Source: Pseudomonadota bacterium
Lineage (GTDB): Bacteria; Myxococcota_A; UBA796; GCA-2862545
Assembly (NCBI GenBank): GCA_002862545.1
Contig: PKDJ01000170.1
Span: 1 to 36,373 of the forward strand
DNA: 36,373 nucleotides
Direction: 5' to 3'
The position numbers and the translations under genes were made by a program. Below are positions 14,174-23,118 of the stretch, in pieces. A model generated the notes under the pieces. The model saw nothing but the letters and a program-made list of their open reading frames with translations. It was not told where the DNA came from and searched no databases. How positions within the stretch are numbered: position 1 is the stretch's first letter; every line of letters starts with the position of its first letter.

Positions 14174-15934
14174 ATGAGAGTGCTCACTCTACTGCTCCTC
14201 GGCGCGTGCAGCGTCGAGCCGAAGTCTTCGTCTGGCAGCGCGACAGATGAGCCGGTGTCAACGGCATCCGAGCAGACTGTCTCTGACACTGGAACGACGG
14301 GGACCGGCACGCCAAGCTCGGGCACGACGGGCGCTGGCACAACCGGCACGGGCTCGACGGGCACGGGCACCACGGGCACAGGTACGACGGGCACGGGCAC
14401 GAACAGCACAGGCACGACCAGTACACCGAGGCTGGTGTGGAGCGAGCTGCCGGTGCCCTGTGCCGAGCCGTCTGCGAGGACACTCCAGGCCTTCGACCAT
14501 GCCTCGATCGTGGCGTCTTCAGTTGCTTCAGAGTTCGCCATGCAGGCTGGAGGTCTGGCCGCCATCGACCTCGATGAAGACCCCGAGCTCGAGCTGCTGC
14601 GGGCAACGGACACCGTGGTCGAGCGGTACGACCTCCGACCGGATGGTGCCTGGGAGGTGACGGGCTTGCTGCCCGTAGCGCCGCGGGTGTGGATGGGAAT
14701 CAGCGCAGCGGACATGGACGGTGACAGGGATCTGGATCTGCTGCTGCTGGGCTTCGATGCTCCGAAGGCGCTGCTGCGTAACGACGGTGAGGACGGCTTC
14801 GTCGACGTGACGGACGGGAGTGGACTCCAGGTCGACGCGGTTCGCTCCAGCAATGCAGCGTGGGCCGACTGGGATGGGGACGGAATCCTCGACCTCGTCG
14901 TTGGAAACTATGGTGGTCCGCCGGTCGTTGCGGACAACGCGCACCCGAGCGAGCTGTATCGAGGTCGCGGTGACGGCACGTTCGAAGACGTCAGCCACAT
15001 GCTGCCTGCGCAGCTGTCGGAGTCGTACACCTTCCAGATGAGCTGGTTCGACATCGACGAAGACGGCAGGCCCGACCTGATCGCCGCCAACGACTACCCG
15101 TCCGTGAATCAGTCGGTGCTCGTCCTGAATGAAGCCGACCACTTCGAGCTGGTCGATGGCTCGGGCTTCGCTGCGGGCCTGGACGGCATGGGGATTGCCA
15201 TGGCCGACATCAGCGGCGATGGCCTGCCGGAGATGGTGGTCACGAGCATCTTTGAGTTCGGCTACTACGAGTCGTTCATTGCGCCCGAGAAGCCAGCCGG
15301 CCTCATCTACTTCGATCGTGCATCAGAGCTCCGTCTGTCGCCGGGCGAGCGTCCGTTCAGCTGGGGTGTCCTCTTCGGGGATCTCGACAACGACGCTGAC
15401 GAGGACCTCTACATGGTGTTCGGCGACTGGGAGGCCTTGTCGGGTATCGAAGACGAGGCGGTCCCACTCGCTGACTCGGTGTGGATGCAGAGTGCTCCTG
15501 ACACCTGGGTCGACAGTGCCGAGGAGCTCGGGCTCGCTGACGACGGCACGGGGCGAGGCCTCGCGGTCGTCGACCTCGACCGAGACGGCTGGCTCGACGC
15601 GGTGGTCAACGTGATGGAGGGGCGCACCGCCGTTCACACCGCACGCTGCGGCGCCGAGGCGTGGCTGACGCTGCGACTGCAGGACGAGCAGACCGCGAAC
15701 ACGCATGCGCTTGGAGCCACCGTCGACGTGACCCACGAGGGTGTCCGTCAGCGCCGGTGGATTCATGCAGGCTCGACCTCCATGTTCAGTGTGCAGCAGC
15801 CGGAGATCCATGTCGGGCTGGGTGATGTCGAGGTCGTGGACCGCATCGATGTGTGGTGGCCCGATGGCGAACACACGGTGCGCGAGAAGGTACCCACGCG
15901 GAGGCACCTCACGCTCTTGCGTCGGGCTCAGTAG
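14174..15934 (+). CDS. FG-GAP/VCBS repeat lipoprotein with UnbV/ASPIC domain
   Basis: This is a 586-residue predicted lipoprotein. The start at 14174 gives MRVLTLLLLGACS with a lipobox; a longer in-frame start at 14039 would overlap the divergent glycosylase gene and bury the signal. A Gly-Thr linker of about 45 residues (GTTGTG units) spaces the head from the membrane. Next come VCBS/FG-GAP repeats: DLDEDPELELL, DMDGDRDLDLLLLG, DWDGDGILDLVVGNYG, DIDEDGRPDLIAAND, DISGDGLPEMVVTS, DLDNDADEDLYMV and DLDRDGWLDAVVN. An ASPIC/UnbV-type C-terminus ends with RIDVWWPDGEH. It looks like a shorter relative of the 1402-residue protein on the other strand. It probably makes a calcium-bound surface propeller. 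Confidence 0.9.
   Translation: MRVLTLLLLGACSVEPKSSSGSATDEPVSTASEQTVSDTGTTGTGTPSSGTTGAGTTGTGSTGTGTTGTGTTGTGTNSTGTTSTPRLVWSELPVPCAEPSARTLQAFDHASIVASSVASEFAMQAGGLAAIDLDEDPELELLRATDTVVERYDLRPDGAWEVTGLLPVAPRVWMGISAADMDGDRDLDLLLLGFDAPKALLRNDGEDGFVDVTDGSGLQVDAVRSSNAAWADWDGDGILDLVVGNYGGPPVVADNAHPSELYRGRGDGTFEDVSHMLPAQLSESYTFQMSWFDIDEDGRPDLIAANDYPSVNQSVLVLNEADHFELVDGSGFAAGLDGMGIAMADISGDGLPEMVVTSIFEFGYYESFIAPEKPAGLIYFDRASELRLSPGERPFSWGVLFGDLDNDADEDLYMVFGDWEALSGIEDEAVPLADSVWMQSAPDTWVDSAEELGLADDGTGRGLAVVDLDRDGWLDAVVNVMEGRTAVHTARCGAEAWLTLRLQDEQTANTHALGATVDVTHEGVRQRRWIHAGSTSMFSVQQPEIHVGLGDVEVVDRIDVWWPDGEHTVREKVPTRRHLTLLRRAQ
14288..14425 (+). repeat. Degenerate GGCACGACGGGC tandem repeat encoding a Gly/Thr linker
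   Basis: Imperfect copies of GGCACGACGGGC and close variants encode a GTTGTG linker directly after the lipobox of the FG-GAP lipoprotein. Such tracts are prone to slippage, so the linker length may vary between strains. This is a coding linker repeat and not a CRISPR array. Confidence 0.8.
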
Positions 15935-16108
15935 CGCGGGCCAGGTTCGTAGGGCGATATGACCCGCATCGCCGCTGCGGAGCGCTGTCAGCACTGAGGC
16001 GCGGTTCATTATTTTTGCCCGGCCGCGCCAACAGAGCTCCAGCGATGCCACAAACGAGTGGTCGGTCGTGGTTTTGATGCGTAGTGTGCGCGCCGAGGGG
16101 TAAGACCG
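15935..16108 (+). promoter_or_regulatory. Leader of the FabH-like gene
   Basis: This 174-bp gap contains the only obviously A/T-rich spot nearby (TTCATTATTTTTG, about 16007-16019), a plausible promoter or end-of-transcript T-run. GAGGGG (16095-16100) is the ribosome-binding site for the FabH-like gene. Exact promoter boxes are not clear. Confidence 0.3.
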
Positions 16109-17068
16109 ATGCAGATTCAGGTGGCTGGGACCGGAATTTGTGTGCCTGCGACCGTTGAGACTGCGGATGACCTCTCGGGAAGAATCGGGCGCTCCCCGGA
16201 GTGGATCCGCTCTCGCACTGGGGTCGCCGAGCGGCGCATCTCGGAGCGCCGGATGGACGTGATGGCGGCCGACGCGGCGCGGGAGGCGCTCGGTGGGGTA
16301 GCCCCGGACCTGATCGTGAACGCTTCGCTGACTCCGGTTCAGCTCATTCCCGACAGCTCGGTCTTCATCCAGCGGGAGCTGGGGTACTCGGGCATTCCTT
16401 CCTTCTCCATCCACGCGACGTGTCTGTCCTTCTTGGTTGGACTGCACACGGTCGGAGGGCTCCTCGGCACGGGCGCCTATCGTCGCATCCTGCTGGTGAG
16501 CTCCGAGCAGGGGTCGGTCTGTCGCGACTTTGACCACCCTGAGAGTGCGGCCCTGATCGGCGATGGTGCGGCGGCTGCCGTGCTCACCCCGACGCCCGAG
16601 GGTCACGAGAGCGGTCTGCTGGCGTGGTCGATGGCCACCTTCCCAGAGGGTGCCTCCCTGGCGGAGATCCCGGGCTGTGGCGTAGCCAATCACCCGAACT
16701 CCGAGGGTGCGCTGCCCGAGCACAACCTCTTCCGCATGAACGGCCCCCGCATCTATAAGATGGCGGTTCGTCGCGTCGCGAGGCTGGTCAGCGACCTACT
16801 GGAGCAGGCACGGCTCGAGGCGGGGGACATCGACTGGGTCGTGCCGCATCAGGCCTCGGGTCCCGCCTTGAAGACACTGCCGCGGATGGGCTTCTCGCCG
16901 GAGCGCGTCGTCGACGTGGTGGGCCAGTACGGCAACTGCATCGCGGCCTCGACTCCCATGGCGCTCCACACAGCCGTCGCCGATGGGCGCATTCGACGAG
17001 GTGACCGCGTGCTCATGCTCGGCACCGGGGCGGGGCTGTCGGTCGCTGGCATGATCCTTCGCTGGTAG
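16109..17068 (+). CDS. 3-oxoacyl-ACP synthase III (FabH-like thiolase-fold enzyme)
   Basis: This 319-residue cytoplasmic enzyme condenses an acyl-CoA or acyl-ACP starter with a malonyl unit. The catalytic triad is visible: C105 in HATCLSF, H247 in VPHQAS and N276 in QYGNCIAAS, close to E. coli FabH Cys112/His244/Asn274. The WIRSRTGVAERR segment near residue 32 and the terminal GTGAGLSVAGMIL are also typical. The ATG is preceded by GAGGGG eight bases upstream. No acyl-carrier protein or other fatty-acid gene is adjacent, so it may serve a specialised lipid or secondary metabolite rather than bulk fatty-acid initiation. An OleA-type head-to-head condensing role cannot be excluded. Confidence 0.92.
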   Translation: MQIQVAGTGICVPATVETADDLSGRIGRSPEWIRSRTGVAERRISERRMDVMAADAAREALGGVAPDLIVNASLTPVQLIPDSSVFIQRELGYSGIPSFSIHATCLSFLVGLHTVGGLLGTGAYRRILLVSSEQGSVCRDFDHPESAALIGDGAAAAVLTPTPEGHESGLLAWSMATFPEGASLAEIPGCGVANHPNSEGALPEHNLFRMNGPRIYKMAVRRVARLVSDLLEQARLEAGDIDWVVPHQASGPALKTLPRMGFSPERVVDVVGQYGNCIAASTPMALHTAVADGRIRRGDRVLMLGTGAGLSVAGMILRW

Positions 17069-17071
17069 GAC

Positions 17072-18208
17072 TCAGCGGAGCTGGGCCTCGAGGAGGCGCA
17101 CGCAGAGCGCGTCGATGGCGTCGACCTGTGGATGGTCCGGGACGACGGACGCGCCGCTCTGGACGATCTGAGTGAGCCGCCGCTCCGCCTCCTCGGCGGT
17201 GGTGAGCAAGCGCTCGTAGTCCCATGCGCCGGCGCGGATGGCCTGCAGCTCCTCCGCGTCGTCTGCTCCGCCTGGACCGCGCCACACATGCACGCGTCCG
17301 GTCTCGAGGATCTCGGCACCCATCCGCAGCAACCGCACCAGGTGGGCCGCATGCTTGGTGTCGTAGCCGTGGGCGGCCTCGAGGCGTGCACGGTCTCGAT
17401 TCCGGTGGGCTCGCCAGCTCTGGTAGGCGGCCCACTGCCTGCAGGCGGTCTGGTAGGAACGCTCCGCCTTCAGGGTCTCGATCAGATCGTCGCGCAGCCC
17501 CACGGTGCGTGCAGCCGCCAGCCACCGCGCTGCATCGGAGTCGAGCGCCCCGGCCAGTCCGCTCAAGACCCGCTCCAGCTCGGCGCGGACGTGCAGGCGG
17601 TCGGCCTCGCCGAGGCGGCCAAGATCGAGCTCCCAGCGGTCCTGCTGCTTGCGAATGGCGGCCTCTGCGGCCTCTCGGTGCTGCCGTGGCACGAGCGGCA
17701 CCTGCGGCAGCCCATGGGCCTCCCTCGTGGGAGGAGAGGACGGTGGTGTCAGCAGCCAGGCGCGGTGGCGCTGTATGCGCCCGAGCTGAGCCCGTGCGTA
17801 GCCACTGTAGGTCTGTCGAGCACGTGCGGAGAGGAACAGGTCGCGGTTGGCTCGGAGGGCCTCGCCAGCGGCGTCGCAGCGTCGCACCTCGGCATCGCGG
17901 CAGTACAGAACGTCCAGGATGTTGGGGTTGGCCTGGGTCGCGAGGCGCATGAACTTTCGCAGACCGTAGACGCTTCCATCGAGCTTCGTGGCGGCCGCGA
18001 TGGCCTGCTCAGCAGCGGTGAGATCACCCAAGAACCCCGCGATGTCGGCCTCGCTGTCGGCCTGCTCGAAGGCTGCTTCGAGTCCGAGGAGTCGCCGCCG
18101 AGGGGGAATCGCGACGCCCTTCACGTCGATGTCCGACCCGGGTGTGGCGAGTCCGTAGGAGCGACTGCCAGCGAGGGTCAGCAGGATGGTGTGGCGGACG
18201 AGCTCCAC
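17072..18208 (-). CDS. RlaP/YcgL-type DNA polymerase beta-fold nucleotidyltransferase
   Basis: This is a 378-residue protein of the predicted RNA-repair nucleotidyltransferase family (RlaP, Pfam PF10127). The N-terminus carries the polymerase-beta active site AGSRSYGLATPGSDIDVKG, with G14-S15 and metal-binding D26 and D28. The following regions LRKFMRLATQANPNILDVLY and GYDTKHAAHLVRLLRMG are characteristic of the family. Family members are often encoded near RNA ligases or RtcB; none is visible here. I chose the GTG at 18208 because GGAGGA lies four bases upstream; a TTG one codon earlier is too close to it. The gene is convergent with the FabH-like gene (3-bp gap). The substrate is unknown; nucleotidyl transfer to RNA or a small molecule is inferred from the family. 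Confidence 0.87.
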   Translation of the reverse strand: MELVRHTILLTLAGSRSYGLATPGSDIDVKGVAIPPRRRLLGLEAAFEQADSEADIAGFLGDLTAAEQAIAAATKLDGSVYGLRKFMRLATQANPNILDVLYCRDAEVRRCDAAGEALRANRDLFLSARARQTYSGYARAQLGRIQRHRAWLLTPPSSPPTREAHGLPQVPLVPRQHREAAEAAIRKQQDRWELDLGRLGEADRLHVRAELERVLSGLAGALDSDAARWLAAARTVGLRDDLIETLKAERSYQTACRQWAAYQSWRAHRNRDRARLEAAHGYDTKHAAHLVRLLRMGAEILETGRVHVWRGPGGADDAEELQAIRAGAWDYERLLTTAEEAERRLTQIVQSGASVVPDHPQVDAIDALCVRLLEAQLR

Positions 18209-18280
18209 CAAGTCCTCCGGGAGGGGTGCAGCTGGGGAGCATAGTCCACCACGAGGGGGCGACGCAGGGGCGCTCGCGCC

Positions 18281-19243
18281 TCAGCGCGCCAGGGAGGGCG
18301 GGATCTGTGTCTCGCCGACGTCGTCTTCTCCCCAGCAGGTCACGCCACCGTCCGCGCGCACCGCGCAGGCGTGGTCGAAGCCGGCCGAGAGAGCGACGAA
18401 GGTGCCGTCGGGCGGCAGGGTAGGCCTCGCTCCCCAGCAGTGGGGCGCTCCGAGGGTGTCGAGAGCGCAGGCCTGGACGTGGTCGACGGCAACGGTGACG
18501 AAGCGGCCCTCGGGCTCCGCCCCCGCTATTCCGGATTCCACCTCGGCATCGGGCTCGGCCCCCCAGCAGGTGAGCCCGCCATCCATGGCGATGCGGCAGC
18601 CGGCGTAGCGGTAGGTGTCTACGACGGAGGCGAGCTCTCCCTGGGGCGCGTCATCGAGCAGATCGAGATCGGGCTGGTTCGGTGGGAACTCCTCGTCGGC
18701 GCCCCAGCAGGTCACGGCGGAGTCCGTCGTGAGTCCGCAGACGGTGAAGGAGCCCACGGCGAGGTCGGAGAGCGGCTCGCTGGGGGGGGCGAGGGCGGAC
18801 AGGGCGCCCTCGATCCAGTCCAGGGCCCCCCAGCACAGCGGCGTGCCGGCTTCATCGAGGGCACAGGCAGCGAGCTCTCCGACATCCACTCGGGTGAAGC
18901 GCCCCTCGGGCACGCCTGCGATGATTCCACCATCAAAGGTGTCGTCACCCCAGCACACTACAGCGCCGTCCGTCCGCAGGGCGCAGGCCACGAGGCCGAC
19001 CGACACCTGGGAGAACTCCCCCGAGGGCACGCCGTCGGCCACCGGAGACTCCCCCCAGCAGAGCAGCGAGCCGTCCTCGATGAGCGCGCAGCTGGCTAGT
19101 GGCCCCGTCGAGACGTCGAGCGCGCTCTGGACGGGGCTCGTGCTGGTGGTCACGGGGACGGAGCCCGACGCGCTCGTGCCGCTGTCGTGCACGGTGGTCG
19201 AGGCGTCTGGCGACCCGCATGCGAGGGCGAAGAGGAGGAGCAT
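18281..19243 (-). CDS. RCC1-like seven-repeat lipoprotein
   Basis: The product is a 320-residue lipoprotein. The signal MLLLFALACG gives the lipobox, followed by a Ser/Thr-rich linker to about residue 40. Seven RCC1_2-type repeats follow, each with a C-x-L-x3-G-x3-CWG core: CALIEDGSLLCWG, CALRTDGAVVCWG, CALDEAGTPLCWG, CGLTTDSAVTCWG, CRIAMDGGLTCWG, CALDTLGAPHCWG and CAVRADGGVTCWG. Two cysteines per repeat suggest one disulfide per blade of a seven-blade propeller. The start overlaps the stop of the upstream Cys-rich gene (TGATG), so the two are coupled. Extracellular RCC1-like propellers are common in myxobacteria-like genomes, and their ligands are mostly unknown. A nucleotide-exchange role is unlikely outside the cell. 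Confidence 0.9.
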   Translation of the reverse strand: MLLLFALACGSPDASTTVHDSGTSASGSVPVTTSTSPVQSALDVSTGPLASCALIEDGSLLCWGESPVADGVPSGEFSQVSVGLVACALRTDGAVVCWGDDTFDGGIIAGVPEGRFTRVDVGELAACALDEAGTPLCWGALDWIEGALSALAPPSEPLSDLAVGSFTVCGLTTDSAVTCWGADEEFPPNQPDLDLLDDAPQGELASVVDTYRYAGCRIAMDGGLTCWGAEPDAEVESGIAGAEPEGRFVTVAVDHVQACALDTLGAPHCWGARPTLPPDGTFVALSAGFDHACAVRADGGVTCWGEDDVGETQIPPSLAR

Positions 19244-19890
19244 CAGTCTGGAATGCAGCCCGCCATGTCCCAGGTGCCACAGTCGAGCAGTGGTGCGTCA
19301 CAGCTGCAGGGGGAGTGTCCGGCGTAGCGGCGGCCTGCCGTCATCGGGAAGGTGCCGCAGCCGTAGGGCGAGATGTCGTCGGTGCGCCACACCAGCGTGG
19401 CCCAGCCGCTCTCGCAGGCATTGCAGTCTGATCCTGGACCGACCGACGGGCTCGTGCAGAGCAGGTTGCCGTCTCCGATGAAGTCGACCTCGGTGTAGCC
19501 GTTCTCCAGACACCAGATCTGGGCTTGCTCGGAGCACGGGAGGCTATCCGCGGGCGTGAAGGGCACCGCCTCCGTCAGCAGGCAGGTGGTGTGGTCCAGG
19601 ACCTGGAGCAGGCGATCGCAGGTGCTCGGAGGCACTCTGGGTGAGAGACGAAGCATTCCGTCGTCGTCGCGGCCCCGTGCGACCTCCCACAGGCCAGCCA
19701 TTCCCGTCACGGTGCCGGTGCAGGGGCCGAAGCCCATGGTGTCGGCACCGGTGGAGAGCCCGAGGAGGAAGCTGTACGACCCTCCGGGAGTCAGCCCCGT
19801 GACGTCGATGTCGAGCCGCGGACATTCCCCGTCGATCGTGAGCAGGGGACCACCCGCGAGAGCCGGGAGTGCGAGGAGCAAGACGAGCAT
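19243..19890 (-). CDS. Secreted cysteine-rich protein coupled to the RCC1-like lipoprotein
   Basis: This is a 215-residue exported protein of no recognised family. The signal peptide is MLVLLLALPALAG. The mature part has 14 cysteines, mostly in the C-terminal half (SDCNACESGWATLVWRT, SPYGCGTFPM, HSPCSCDAPLLDCGTWD), so it should be heavily disulfide-bonded. The first half (LTPGGSYSFLLGLSTGADTM) resembles short beta-rich ligand domains. GGAGG precedes the ATG by about nine bases. Its stop overlaps the ATG of the RCC1-like gene, pointing to joint production and possibly a complex on the cell surface. The partnership is inferred from coupling only. Confidence 0.75.
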   Translation of the reverse strand: MLVLLLALPALAGGPLLTIDGECPRLDIDVTGLTPGGSYSFLLGLSTGADTMGFGPCTGTVTGMAGLWEVARGRDDDGMLRLSPRVPPSTCDRLLQVLDHTTCLLTEAVPFTPADSLPCSEQAQIWCLENGYTEVDFIGDGNLLCTSPSVGPGSDCNACESGWATLVWRTDDISPYGCGTFPMTAGRRYAGHSPCSCDAPLLDCGTWDMAGCIPD

Positions 19891-19929
19891 GATGAGGGCC
19901 TCCGAGGACCGAGCGTATCACCGCGCGCC

Positions 19930-19958
19930 ACCCCGCCATCACCTTGCTCTGGCGGGGT
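19930..19958. promoter_or_regulatory. Perfect 9-bp inverted repeat in a divergent promoter region
   Basis: ACCCCGCCA (19930-19938) and TGGCGGGGT (19950-19958) are perfect reverse complements separated by 11 bases. The repeat lies between the divergent starts of the Cys-rich gene (19890) and the MopE-like gene (20019). The location suits an operator acting on both, although an RNA hairpin in one leader is equally possible. Confidence 0.4.
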
Positions 19959-20018
19959 CACGGGATGGGTCGCCCGCCGAGGTGCCTGTCGAATACAGGT
20001 GGACCGAGGGAGGTGGGT

Positions 20019-22040
20019 ATGCGCGTCTTCGCTACGCTGCTCGTGCTGATTGGCTGCAGTGGCGGGGAGCCCGTCGACGACAAGCCGCCGGAGGAGATCT
20101 GCGACAACCTGGAGGACGACGACCTCGATGAGCTTGCCGACTGTGCGGATCCCGACTGCGCGGCGCTCTGCGGCGAGGTCTGCACCAACGGCACCGATGA
20201 CGACCTCGACGGGCTGACCGACTGCCTCGACGACGACTGCGACGGGCTGTGTCCCGAGCAGTGTGCCGACGGTCGCGACAACGACGGCGACGGGGCCATC
20301 GACTGCGAGGACCGCGACTGCTTCGGGAGCTGCCCCGAGGTCTGCGGTGACGGCCTCGACAACGACGGCGACGGCAAGGTCGACTGCCTCGACGAGGAGT
20401 GCGTCACCCCCACCTGCGACGAGATCTGCGCCGACGGCCGTGACAATGACGCGGATGGCCTGGTGGACTGCGCCGACGACGACTGCCAAGATCCGTCTTG
20501 TCCGGAGGACTGCTTCGACAGCCGCGACAACGACGCCGACGGGCGGGTCGACTGTGACGACATCGACTGCGACGGGTCGTGTCCGGAGGTGTGTACGGAC
20601 GGCCGCGACAACGACGCCGACGGGCGGGTCGACTGCGACGACGACGAGTGTGAAGGCCTGTGCGATGCAGACGGCGATGGGTTCTTCAACGCCGACTTCG
20701 GCGGCGACGACTGCGACGACACGCGCTTCGAGGTCAACCCGAGTCGTCCCGAGATCTGCAACGGCGACGAGGTGCTCGACGACGACTGTGATGGTCTGTA
20801 CGACGAGGACGATCCCGACATCGACCCGCTGACGCTCATCGCCTGGGGCCGCGATGCGGACGGCGACGGCTACGGCACGACCCGCGATGCAACCCTGGCC
20901 TGCCAGGCACCCGAGGGCTTCGGCTTCGCCGACACGGACTGCGACGACACCCGCGACGACGTCAACCCGTCGATGCCGGAGATCTGCAACCCCGATGGTC
21001 CGCTCGACGATGACTGCGACGGCCGCGTCGACGACGCGGATCCCGACATCAGCCCCGACAGCTACCTCGAGTGGTACGCCGACCGGGACGGCGACGGCTT
21101 CGGGGCCGACGACGACTTCGAGTACGCCTGCAGCCGCCCCGACGGCACCGCTGCTACGAACGACGACTGCGACGATGCCGACCCGGAGGTCGGTCCGCCG
21201 AGCCTCTGGCTGCCCGACGAGGACGGCGATGGCTACGGCCTAGGAGACCCCTTCGAGCCGGTCCCGAGCTGCGACGCACCGGGTCCGGACCTCGCCCCCG
21301 ACTGGCGTGGCGAGGACTGCGGTGGGCTGGACCCCACCGTCTTCCCCGGTGCGCCCGAGGTCTGTGACGACTACGTCGATCAGGACTGCGACGGCGAGGA
21401 CGAGCCCTGTGCGGGAGATCTCATCTACGGCGCGACGGGGCAGTGCAGCGGTGGGTCGCTGTACTCACTGAACACCGAGACCGGTGTGGAGACCGTCGTG
21501 TGTCGACTCTCTGGGGGCTACTCCGGGCTGGCCTTCGACGATGCTGGGGTGCTCTACGGCACGATGGACAGCTGCTCGGGCGGAACCCTCAACCGCATCG
21601 ACCTGCCGTCGTGCGTGGAGACGCGCATCGCCGCTCCCGTCCGCAACGAGACGGGCCTGGCGTGGGCCGATGGGCTGCTCTACGCGGTCGACACCAGCAG
21701 CTCGACGCACCAGGTCGACCCTCTCACGGGGGACGCCCGCTCGCTGGGCTTCAGTGCTGTCGACTGCTGCGGCGCGGACATTGCCGCCGATGAGCTTGGG
21801 CAGATGTACTACGCGGACGGTGGGCGAACCCTCGGCACGATCGACCTCGCCACTGGAGCGAAGCGGGACCTCTTCGACGGGGAGTTCCGGCAGGGCCTCA
21901 CGTTCCACAACGGCGAGGTGCTGGGCCTCGCTGGATTTGTTTCGATCCTCGCCTACGATCCGCTGACCGGAGCGTCGCGGCCTCTCGGCGTGCGGTTCTC
22001 GGACGACTCGCTCGACGCCATCGCGAGCCCCACGCCGTGA
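20019..22040 (+). CDS. MopE-like calcium/metal-binding repeat lipoprotein with C-terminal propeller
   Basis: The product is a 673-residue lipoprotein; the signal [13 protein letters not shown] ends in a lipobox. GGGAGG (20008-20013) is five bases before the ATG. Residues 26-215 are seven units of about 27 residues, each C-x(5-6)-D-D/N-D-x-D-G...DC-x-D-x-[DE]C, very acidic and with four cysteines per unit. Residues 216-465 hold about four longer MopE-type metal-binding motifs (DADGDGYG...[18 protein letters not shown]...DDDCDG). From about 468 to the end is a propeller-like domain ([47 protein letters not shown]). The stop overlaps the GTG of the phosphodiesterase gene. It likely binds calcium or copper on the surface. 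MopE itself is a copper-binding methanotroph protein, but the motif is widespread. Confidence 0.9.
   Translation: MRVFATLLVLIGCSGGEPVDDKPPEEICDNLEDDDLDELADCADPDCAALCGEVCTNGTDDDLDGLTDCLDDDCDGLCPEQCADGRDNDGDGAIDCEDRDCFGSCPEVCGDGLDNDGDGKVDCLDEECVTPTCDEICADGRDNDADGLVDCADDDCQDPSCPEDCFDSRDNDADGRVDCDDIDCDGSCPEVCTDGRDNDADGRVDCDDDECEGLCDADGDGFFNADFGGDDCDDTRFEVNPSRPEICNGDEVLDDDCDGLYDEDDPDIDPLTLIAWGRDADGDGYGTTRDATLACQAPEGFGFADTDCDDTRDDVNPSMPEICNPDGPLDDDCDGRVDDADPDISPDSYLEWYADRDGDGFGADDDFEYACSRPDGTAATNDDCDDADPEVGPPSLWLPDEDGDGYGLGDPFEPVPSCDAPGPDLAPDWRGEDCGGLDPTVFPGAPEVCDDYVDQDCDGEDEPCAGDLIYGATGQCSGGSLYSLNTETGVETVVCRLSGGYSGLAFDDAGVLYGTMDSCSGGTLNRIDLPSCVETRIAAPVRNETGLAWADGLLYAVDTSSSTHQVDPLTGDARSLGFSAVDCCGADIAADELGQMYYADGGRTLGTIDLATGAKRDLFDGEFRQGLTFHNGEVLGLAGFVSILAYDPLTGASRPLGVRFSDDSLDAIASPTP
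20094..20663 (+). repeat. Seven 78-84-bp units encoding 26-28-residue Cys/Asp repeats
   Basis: These are seven in-frame units in the MopE-like gene. Two neighbouring copies (20521-20554 and 20602-20635) are identical over 34 bases, exactly 81 bp or 27 codons apart, while other units differ at many positions. This points to a recent unit duplication or gene conversion, and unit number may vary between strains. Confidence 0.75.
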
Positions 22041-23047
22041 CGCTGCTGCTCATCCTGGCCTGTGGAGGAACCGTGCCGCCAGAGACGCCATCGCCCGCTC
22101 CTCTCGAGGCTGTCGAGGTGCCGACGGCGCCCGCGGTCTTCGCTCACCGGGGCGCATCCGGCTACCGGCCCGACCACACCCTCGGTGCGTACCGACTGGC
22201 CGTCGCGCAGGGCGTCGACTGGGTCGAGCCGGATCTCGTGATGACCGCTGACGGGCACCTGATCGCGCGCCACGACCTCGACCTCGGCCCGACGACGGAC
22301 GTAGCGGAGCACTTCTCGGATCGTCGCGCGACGCGCCCGGTCGAGGGCAAGGAGACGACCCACTTCTTCGCTGACGACTTCACCCTCGCCGAGGTGCGCA
22401 CCCTGCGGGCACGTCAGCCTCGTGCCGAGCGACCGCACACGCACGACGGTGTGGAGGGCGTCTCGACCTGGCCCGAGATCTTGGCCTTCGCCACAGAGGC
22501 GGGCGTCGGCCTCGTGCCGGAGCTCAAGCATCCGACCTACCTCCGCTCGCGCGGTCTCGACCCCGTCGCTCCCTTCTTGGCTGCGGTGCGGGCATCGAGC
22601 GTCGCCGAGCCGGAGCTGTGGGTCCAGTGCTTCGAGATCGGCACGCTGCGGGAGCTCCGGGCCACCAGTCAGCTGCGGCTCGTGCAGCTGGTCGGGGGGC
22701 TCGATGAGCGCCCTGCTGATGGCGGACCGACCTACGGTCATATGCTCACGCCCGAGGGGCTGGCTGAGGTCGCGACCTACGCCCACGCCGTCGGGGTGTG
22801 GAAGCACCACCTGCTCCCGCTCGACGACCAGGGCCGCTACCGCGCGGCCACTTCGGTCGTCGCAGATGCTCACGCTGCCGGGCTCGAGGTGCACGTCTAC
22901 ACCTTCCGGGACGAGTCCGATGCGCGACCGGCCGAGGATGCCTCGCCTGCCGACGAGCTTCGCCGCTACCGGGCGCTCGGGGTCGACGCGGTGTTCGCCG
23001 ACCACCCGGACACCGCCCTCGCGGCCTTCGCCGGCTCGGCAGGCTGA
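22037..23047 (+). CDS. Glycerophosphodiester phosphodiesterase lipoprotein (GlpQ-type)
   Basis: This 336-residue lipoprotein hydrolyses glycerophosphodiesters to glycerol-3-phosphate and an alcohol, probably in the periplasm or on the surface. The signal [10 protein letters not shown] gives the lipobox. The catalytic TIM-barrel motifs are [14 protein letters not shown] (H37, R38), [19 protein letters not shown] (E64, D66, H79), VPELKHP further on, and a terminal [26 protein letters not shown] and the long insert before [11 protein letters not shown] are typical of periplasmic GlpQ rather than cytoplasmic UgpQ. Asp replaces the usual Glu of the PENT motif. The GTG start overlaps the stop of the MopE-like gene (GTGA). 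The calcium dependence of GlpQ enzymes fits a calcium-binding partner, but that link is inference. Confidence 0.9.
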   Translation: MTLLLILACGGTVPPETPSPAPLEAVEVPTAPAVFAHRGASGYRPDHTLGAYRLAVAQGVDWVEPDLVMTADGHLIARHDLDLGPTTDVAEHFSDRRATRPVEGKETTHFFADDFTLAEVRTLRARQPRAERPHTHDGVEGVSTWPEILAFATEAGVGLVPELKHPTYLRSRGLDPVAPFLAAVRASSVAEPELWVQCFEIGTLRELRATSQLRLVQLVGGLDERPADGGPTYGHMLTPEGLAEVATYAHAVGVWKHHLLPLDDQGRYRAATSVVADAHAAGLEVHVYTFRDESDARPAEDASPADELRRYRALGVDAVFADHPDTALAAFAGSAG

Positions 23048-23118
23048 CCAGGCCCGCACATCGCTCGATGGAGGCGCCTCGGATGCGCAGAGAGTGAGCG
23101 AGAGGCGTCGTCCTCGGA

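Noticed and set aside
14288..14425. Possible CRISPR-like array of short repeats
   Set aside because: The repeats are contiguous, imperfect, in frame and code for a Gly/Thr linker. There are no spacers and no cas genes. The same holds for 20094-20663 and 36201-36373.
15323..16723. Minus-strand open frame of 466 codons spanning two plus-strand genes
   Set aside because: It crosses the end of the FG-GAP gene, an intergenic gap and the FabH-like gene, both of which have firm motifs. It is a shadow frame.
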